Part shown: piece after piece, positions 59,497 to 64,000 of the stretch
How the letters are laid out: the number at the start of each line of letters is the position of its first letter
Position numbering within the stretch: the first letter of the stretch is position 1
Assembly: GCF_013363975.1 (NCBI RefSeq)
Contig: NZ_JABWGN010000027.1
Span: 1 to 64,000 of the forward strand
Source: Nonomuraea montanisoli
GTDB taxonomy: Bacteria; Actinomycetota; Actinomycetes; Streptosporangiales; Streptosporangiaceae
Direction of reading: 5' to 3'
Length of the DNA: 64,000 nucleotides
Program-made: the position numbers and the translations under genes
Notes under the pieces: generated by a model
Seen by the model: only the letters and a program-made list of their open reading frames with translations
What the model was told of the DNA's origin: nothing
The model's database searches: none

Positions 59497-59536
59497 TTGA
59501 CAATCCATCCCACCATGGACCTCAATGGTCTAACAC
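59497..59536. promoter_or_regulatory. Promoter/operator region of the gamma-glutamylation operon
   Basis: A TTGACA -35 element (59497-59502) is followed by ACCAT-N8-ATGGT (59512-59529). TGGTCTAACAC (59526-59536) is one mismatch from the FadR-subfamily pattern TNGTNNNACNA. The -10 element is not clear. Confidence 0.45.
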
Positions 59537-59582
59537 TAGCCCAATTAACGGGAAAGCGCGTCATCCGGATGGGAGCGGGCAC

Positions 59583-60962
59583 GTGAGCGAGGTGAACACG
59601 CCAGGCGGGCCGGGCCTTCTCGGGGTGGAGGAGCTGCGCGAGGAGGTGGCGGCCGGCCGGGTCGACACCGTGCTGCTCGCCATCGCCGACATGCAGGGCC
59701 GCCTGCAGGGCAAGCGGCTGTCCGCGCGGTACTTCCTGGAGGAGGTCCTGCACCACGGCTCCGAGGGCTGCAACTACCTGCTGGCCGTGGACGTGGACAT
59801 GAACACGGTCTCCGGCTACGCCATGTCGTCCTGGGAGCGGGGCTACGGCGACTTCGTCATGCGCCCCGACCTGTCCACGCTGCGCCGCGTCCCGTGGCAG
59901 GAGGGCACGGTCATGCTCATGGCCGACCTGGCGTGGGAGGACGGCGCCGACGTGACCGCCTCGCCGCGCCAGATTTTGCGCCGCCAGCTCGCCCGGCTGG
60001 CCGAGCACGGCCTGGACGCCTACGTGGGCACCGAGCTGGAGTTCGTGGTCTACGACGACAGCTACGAGGACGCCTGGCGGCGCGGCTACCGCGACCTGAA
60101 CCCGGCCAACCTCTACAACGTCGACTACTCCCTGCTCGGCACCGCCCGCGTGGAGCCCCTACTGCGCCGGATCCGGCGCGGGATGGAGGGCGCCGGCCTG
60201 TACGTCGAGTCGGCCAAGGGCGAGTGCAACCTCGGCCAGCACGAGATCGCCTTCCGCTACGACGAGGCGCTGCGCACCTGCGACAACCACGCGATCTACA
60301 AGAACGGCGCCAAGGAGATCGCCGCCCAGGAGGGCCGCTCGATCACCTTCATGGCCAAGCCGAACCAGCGCGAGGGCAACTCCTGCCACATCCACATCTC
60401 CGTGCGGAGCCGCGACGGCGAGCCGGTCATGGCGGGCGACGGGACGCACGGGCTGTCGGAGCTGGGCGCGCGCTTCATCGCCGGGCAGCTCGCCTGCCTG
60501 CGGGAGCTCACGCTGCTGTTCGCGCCGAACATCAACTCGTACAAGAGGTACGTGCCGGGCAGCTTCGCGCCGACCGCGGTCAAGTGGGGCGTGGACAACC
60601 GGACCTGCGCGCTGCGCCTGGTGGGCCACGGGCCGTCGCTGCGCGTGGAGAACCGGGTGCCGGGCGGCGACGTGAACCCGTACCTCGCCGTGTCGGCGCT
60701 GGTGGCCGCGGGGCTGTACGGCATCGAGAACGAGCTGCCGCTGGAGGAGCCGTTCGGGGGCAACGCCTACGCCTCGGGCGCCGAGACCGTGCCGCACACG
60801 CTGCGCGACGCGCTGACCCTGTTCGAGGGCTCCAAGCTGGCCCGGGAGGCGTTCGGCGAGGACGTCGTCGAGCACTACGCCAACTGCGCCAGAGTGGAGC
60901 TGACCGCCTTCGACGCGGCGGTGACGGACTGGGAAATGTACCGCGGCTTCGAACGGATGTGA
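59583..60962 (+). CDS. Glutamine-synthetase-like gamma-glutamyl-amine ligase (GlnA3/GlnA4/PuuA type)
   Basis: This 459-residue protein of the glutamine synthetase family contains YVGTELEFVVYDD, SAKGECNLGQHEIAFRYD, GNSCHIHISVRSRDG, the ATP/Glu-binding NSYKRYVPGSFAPTAVKWG, and LRVENRVPGGDVNPYLA. The adenylylation-site NLY motif of true GlnA is not seen. With ALDH, SDR and a C26 hydrolase downstream it most likely glutamylates an amine (putrescine, other polyamine or ethanolamine) using ATP. Which amine cannot be told; streptomycete GlnA3 prefers polyamines and GlnA4 ethanolamine. GTG 59583 follows GGGAG. Confidence 0.85.
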   Translation: MSEVNTPGGPGLLGVEELREEVAAGRVDTVLLAIADMQGRLQGKRLSARYFLEEVLHHGSEGCNYLLAVDVDMNTVSGYAMSSWERGYGDFVMRPDLSTLRRVPWQEGTVMLMADLAWEDGADVTASPRQILRRQLARLAEHGLDAYVGTELEFVVYDDSYEDAWRRGYRDLNPANLYNVDYSLLGTARVEPLLRRIRRGMEGAGLYVESAKGECNLGQHEIAFRYDEALRTCDNHAIYKNGAKEIAAQEGRSITFMAKPNQREGNSCHIHISVRSRDGEPVMAGDGTHGLSELGARFIAGQLACLRELTLLFAPNINSYKRYVPGSFAPTAVKWGVDNRTCALRLVGHGPSLRVENRVPGGDVNPYLAVSALVAAGLYGIENELPLEEPFGGNAYASGAETVPHTLRDALTLFEGSKLAREAFGEDVVEHYANCARVELTAFDAAVTDWEMYRGFERM

Positions 60963-60983
60963 ACGGACTGTGACGGGCAAGGC

Positions 60984-62327
60984 ATGAAGATCATCAATCC
61001 GGCGACCGAAGAGGTCGTCGCGGACGTCGAGATGGCCGACGCGGCCGAGGTGGATCGCGCCGTGGAGCGTGCCAGGCGCGCCTACGCGTCCTGGCGCGAG
61101 GTGGCGCCCGGCGACCGGGCACGGCTGCTGCGCCGCTTCGCCGACCTGGTGGACGCGCACGGCGACGAGCTGGCGCGGCTGGAGACGGCCAACGCCGGCC
61201 ACCCGATCGGCAACTCCCGCTGGGAGGCGGGCGCGGTCCGCGACGTCCTGCACTTCTACGCGGGGGCGCCCGAGCGCAACCACGGCAAGCAGATCCCGGT
61301 GCCCGGGGGCGTGGACGTCACGTTCCAGGAACCCCTGGGCGTCGTGGGCGTCATCGTGCCGTGGAACTTCCCGATGCTGATCACGAGCTGGGGCGTCGCC
61401 CCGGCGCTCGCGGCGGGCAACACGGTGATCGTCAAGCCCGCCGAGTGGACGCCGCTGACCGCGCTGAGGCTGGCCGAGCTGGCCCTGGCCGCGGGCCTCC
61501 CCGAGGGGGTGCTCCAGGTCCTGCCTGGAGCAGGGGAGGTGGCGGGGGCCCGGCTGGTCGAGCACCCGGACGTCGCCAAGATCGTGTTCACTGGCTCGAC
61601 CGAGGTCGGCAAGGAGATCGCGGCCAAGGCCGCGGCGCACGTCAAGCGCATCACGCTGGAGCTCGGCGGCAAGTCGGCCAACATCGTCTTCGCGGACGCC
61701 GACCTGGACAAGGCGGCCCGCAGCGCTCCCTACGCGGTCTTCGACAACTCCGGCCAGGACTGCTGCGCCCGTTCGCGGCTGCTCGTCCAGGCCGAGGTGT
61801 ACGACGAGTTCCTCGACCGCCTCGCGCCGGCCGTGCTCGGCGTCAAGGTGGGCGACCCGCTCGACGAGAGCACCGAGATGGGGCCGCTGGTCAGCGCCGA
61901 GCACCTGGAACGGGTGCGCGGCTTCGTCGAGGACCAGCCCCACCTGCAGGGCACGTGCCCGCAGGGCAAGGGCTACTGGTTCCCGGCGACGGTCCTGACC
62001 TCGAAGGTCACCGACCGCGCCTTCACCGAGGAGATCTTCGGGCCGGTCGTGTCGGTCGTGCCGTTCGCCGACGAGGCGGAGGCCGTCCGGATCGCCAACG
62101 ACACCCGTTACGGCCTGAGCGGCTCCATCTGGACGCGTGACGTCGGGCGGGCGCTGCGCGTGGCCCGCGCGGTCGAGGCCGGCGCCCTGTCGGTCAACTC
62201 GAACTCGTCGGTGCGCTACTGGACGCCGTTCGGCGGCTTCAAGGAGTCCGGCCTCGGCCGCGAGCTCGGCCCCGACGCCCTGTCGGCCTTCACGGAAACC
62301 AAGAACGTCTTCATCTCATCGGAGTGA
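60984..62327 (+). CDS. Aldehyde dehydrogenase of the gamma-glutamyl-amine pathway
   Basis: This 447-residue ALDH has VIVPWNFPMLITSWGVAPAL, general base Glu226 (ITLELGGKSAN), catalytic Cys260 (NSGQDCCARSR), and GGFKESGLGRELG near the end. In a PuuC-like role it would oxidise a gamma-glutamyl amino-aldehyde to the acid. It lies 21 bp after the ligase gene. A proline- and glutamine-rich stretch near residue 315 replaces the usual longer loop, so it is slightly shorter than typical ALDHs of about 480 residues. Confidence 0.88.
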   Translation: MKIINPATEEVVADVEMADAAEVDRAVERARRAYASWREVAPGDRARLLRRFADLVDAHGDELARLETANAGHPIGNSRWEAGAVRDVLHFYAGAPERNHGKQIPVPGGVDVTFQEPLGVVGVIVPWNFPMLITSWGVAPALAAGNTVIVKPAEWTPLTALRLAELALAAGLPEGVLQVLPGAGEVAGARLVEHPDVAKIVFTGSTEVGKEIAAKAAAHVKRITLELGGKSANIVFADADLDKAARSAPYAVFDNSGQDCCARSRLLVQAEVYDEFLDRLAPAVLGVKVGDPLDESTEMGPLVSAEHLERVRGFVEDQPHLQGTCPQGKGYWFPATVLTSKVTDRAFTEEIFGPVVSVVPFADEAEAVRIANDTRYGLSGSIWTRDVGRALRVARAVEAGALSVNSNSSVRYWTPFGGFKESGLGRELGPDALSAFTETKNVFISSE

Positions 62328-62332
62328 GTGTT

Positions 62333-63097
62333 ATGCAGCGTTTGCAGGACCGCGTCGCCGTCATCACCGGCGCGGGCAGCGGCATCGGGCTGGCCACGGC
62401 CCGCCGGTTCGCCGAGGAGGGCGCCAGGGTCGTGTGCGTGGACGTCGACGAGGAGGCGGGCACCAAGGCCGCCTCCGAGGTCGGCGGGCTGTTCGTCCGG
62501 GCGGACGTGACCAGCGAGGCCGACGTCGAGCGCATGTACCAGACCGCGTTCGCCACCTACGGCAGCGTGGACGTCGCGTTCAACAACGCCGGCATCTCGC
62601 CGCCCGACGACGACTCGATCCTGGAGACCGGGCTCGACGCCTGGCGGCGCGTCCAGGAGGTCAACCTGACCAGCGTCTACCTGTGCTGCAAGCACGCCAT
62701 CCCGTACATGCGGCGGCAGGGCAAGGGCTCGATCATCAACACGGCGTCGTTCGTGGCGGTCATGGGCTCGGCGACCTCGCAGATCTCCTACACCGCCTCC
62801 AAGGGCGGCGTGCTCGCCATGTCGCGCGAGCTCGGCGTGCAGTTCGCCCGCGAGGGCGTCCGGGTCAACGCCCTGTGCCCGGGGCCGGTCAACACGCCGC
62901 TGCTGCAGGAGCTGTTCGCCAAGGACCCGGAGCGCGCCCAGCGCCGGCTCGTGCACGTGCCGGTCGGCCGCTTCGCCGAGGCGTCGGAGATCGCCGCCGC
63001 GGTGGCGTTCCTGGCCAGCGACGACTCGTCGTTCATCACGGCGTCGGAGTTCCTCGTCGACGGGGGCATCTCCGGCGCGTACGTGACGCCGCTGTAG
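62333..63097 (+). CDS. Short-chain dehydrogenase/reductase of the gamma-glutamyl-amine operon
   Basis: This 254-residue classical SDR has TGAGSGIGLATARRF, Asp for NAD preference in VCVDVDEEAG, NNAGISPP, catalytic Ser and Tyr-Lys in NTASFVAVMGS and YTASK, and the C-terminal FLVDGGISGAYV. It may oxidise an alcohol (for example a gamma-glutamylated amino alcohol) to the aldehyde for the preceding ALDH; that fits ethanolamine-type substrates better than diamines. ATG 62333 has GGAG at 8 bp; GTG 62324, overlapping the ALDH stop, is also possible. Confidence 0.88.
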   Translation: MQRLQDRVAVITGAGSGIGLATARRFAEEGARVVCVDVDEEAGTKAASEVGGLFVRADVTSEADVERMYQTAFATYGSVDVAFNNAGISPPDDDSILETGLDAWRRVQEVNLTSVYLCCKHAIPYMRRQGKGSIINTASFVAVMGSATSQISYTASKGGVLAMSRELGVQFAREGVRVNALCPGPVNTPLLQELFAKDPERAQRRLVHVPVGRFAEASEIAAAVAFLASDDSSFITASEFLVDGGISGAYVTPL

Positions 63098-63110
63098 GGA
63101 GGCGCTGATC

Positions 63111-63800
63111 GTGTCCCGTCCGCTCATCGGCATCACGACGTACGTGGAGCCGGCCCGCTACACCGTCTGGGAGCTGGACGCCGCGCTCCTGCCGTTCATG
63201 TACGTGGAGCAGGTCGTACGGGCCGGCGGGCAGCCGGTGCTGCTGCCGCCGGCCGGCGAGCCCGGCCCGGTGGCGGCCCGGCTGGACGGCCTGATCCTGG
63301 CCGGCGGGGGCGACATCGACCCCGCCCACTACCAGCAGGAGCCGCACGAGCGGGTCAGCTACGTCCGGGGCTTCCGCGACGACGCGGAGTTCGCCCTGCT
63401 GGCGGCGGCGTTGGAGCGGGAGCTGCCCTACCTGGGCGTCTGCCGCGGGCTCCAGGTGCTCAACGTGGCGCTCGACGGCAGCCTCCACCAGCACCTGCCG
63501 GACGTGGTGGGCCACACGGAGCACTCCCCCGGGCCGGGCGTGTTCGGCCATCTTCCCGTACGGCCCGTGCCGGGCTCCCGGCTGGCCAAGGCGCTCGGCA
63601 CCGACCCGGTGGAGGTGCCGCACTACCACCACCAGGCCGTCGACCGGCTCGGGCTGGGGCTGAGCGTGACGGCCACGGCCGCCGACGGCACGGTGGAGGC
63701 CGTGGAGCTGGACGACCACCCGTTCGCCGTGGCCGTGCAGTGGCATCCGGAGGCGGAGGCCGACTGCGCCCTGTTCGAGGCGCTGGTCGCCGCCTGCTGA
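63111..63800 (+). CDS. Gamma-glutamyl-GABA hydrolase-like class-I glutamine amidotransferase (peptidase C26)
   Basis: This 229-residue PuuD-like hydrolase has nucleophile Cys111 in LGVCRGLQVLNVAL, the triad His212 and Glu214 in VQWHPEAE, and LILAGGGDIDPAHY near the oxyanion hole. It would release glutamate from the gamma-glutamyl acid made by the ALDH, closing the pathway. GTG 63111 follows GGGAGG at 8 bp. It is the last gene of the operon; a hairpin follows. Confidence 0.9.
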   Translation: MSRPLIGITTYVEPARYTVWELDAALLPFMYVEQVVRAGGQPVLLPPAGEPGPVAARLDGLILAGGGDIDPAHYQQEPHERVSYVRGFRDDAEFALLAAALERELPYLGVCRGLQVLNVALDGSLHQHLPDVVGHTEHSPGPGVFGHLPVRPVPGSRLAKALGTDPVEVPHYHHQAVDRLGLGLSVTATAADGTVEAVELDDHPFAVAVQWHPEAEADCALFEALVAAC

Positions 63801-63803
63801 CGC

Positions 63804-63827
63804 GCGGGGGCACGGCGCGGCGCCCGC
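63804..63827 (+). terminator. Probable terminator of the gamma-glutamylation operon
   Basis: GCGGGGGC and GCGCCCGC pair at seven of eight positions around an 8-nt loop, directly after the hydrolase stop and before the riboswitch. Confidence 0.55.
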
Positions 63828-63882
63828 ACGCGACAACAGCCCCGTCCCGGCACTAGGCTGGCGGGCATCACCGTCGAACCCG

Positions 63883-63997
63883 TGCGGGAGAGCGCCCTGA
63901 CAGCCATCCAGGGCCCCTGAAGGAGCAAGCCCTCCCCGCGAACCTCTCAAGGCAAAGGACCGCTCGGACGAGGTGACCTCTGGAAAGCAGGCCCGCG
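63883..63997 (+). ncRNA. Glycine riboswitch aptamer
   Basis: The conserved core elements appear in order: GCGGGAGAGC, CTGAAGGAGCAAGCCCTCCC, CGAACCTCTCAAGGCAAAGG, ACCGCTCGGACGAGG and CTCTGGAAAGCAGG. A P1 stem pairs TGCGGG (63883-63888) with CCCGCG (63992-63997). One aptamer fits in the window. A second aptamer and the controlled gene, usually glycine cleavage or glycine/alanine transport, would lie beyond the right edge. Confidence 0.9.
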
Positions 63998-64000
63998 GGC

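Overview
This window is chromosomal DNA from a very GC-rich filamentous actinomycete. Evidence: strong third-position GC, frequent GTG/TTG starts, three conservon (cvn) operons, a GlnD/PII/Amt operon with a GlnR-like box, an IdeR/DmdR1-type iron box, and many TetR/PadR/RpiR/FadR regulators. The overall flavour is Streptosporangiales (for example Nonomuraea-like), but that placement is inference. No rRNA, tRNA, CRISPR array or intact mobile element was seen; the only mobile-element trace is a decayed TnpB fragment.

Layout. (1) 1-3512: the CvnA-CvnB-CvnC part of a first conservon, cut by the window edge. (2) 3887-8813: a NitT/TauT-type ABC importer (lipoprotein, two permeases, ATPase) carrying a hydantoinase/dihydropyrimidinase-like amidohydrolase. 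(3) 8900-13697: a complete second conservon. (4) 13884-21251: an aminobutyraldehyde-type dehydrogenase, a GT1 glycosyltransferase with a divergent TetR, and a potABCD polyamine importer. (5) 21386-25406: a probable glucosamine kinase with a SIS-domain partner, a TetR gene with an operator at its start, and a membrane-anchored unknown. (6) 25608-30045: a complete third conservon. (7) 30177-34215: amtB-glnB-glnD nitrogen-control operon. (8) 34414-38658: an iron-box-controlled siderophore-binding lipoprotein, TnpB and MOSC remnants, a CGNR regulator/SnoaL pair, and an alpha/beta hydrolase/TetR pair. (9) 38701-49154: a sigma-70 factor and a histidine-utilisation locus (hutI, hutF, an M20 amidohydrolase, an RpiR regulator, hutU). 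The hut locus is interrupted by an SDR/PadR/drug-ABC module. (10) 49208-58661: an ABC exporter, a DUF4331-TPR-NicO metal-transporter-like group, PadR-SGNH, and two unknowns. (11) 58717-63800: a FadR-type regulator divergent from a glutamine-synthetase-like ligase, ALDH, SDR and class-I glutamine-amidotransferase hydrolase operon, i.e. a gamma-glutamylation pathway for an amine. A glycine riboswitch aptamer follows at the right edge; its target gene lies outside.

A theme of the window is nitrogen acquisition: amine or polyamine uptake and oxidation, histidine breakdown, hydantoin or pyrimidine-like ring opening, ammonium transport, PII signalling and gamma-glutamyl amine catabolism. Three separate conservon signalling units sit among these genes. 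Several regulators sit beside convincing palindromic operators. The best case is a 16-bp palindrome with a shared TGAATG/CATTCA core in front of both hutU and the M20 amidohydrolase gene, which ties the split hut locus together.
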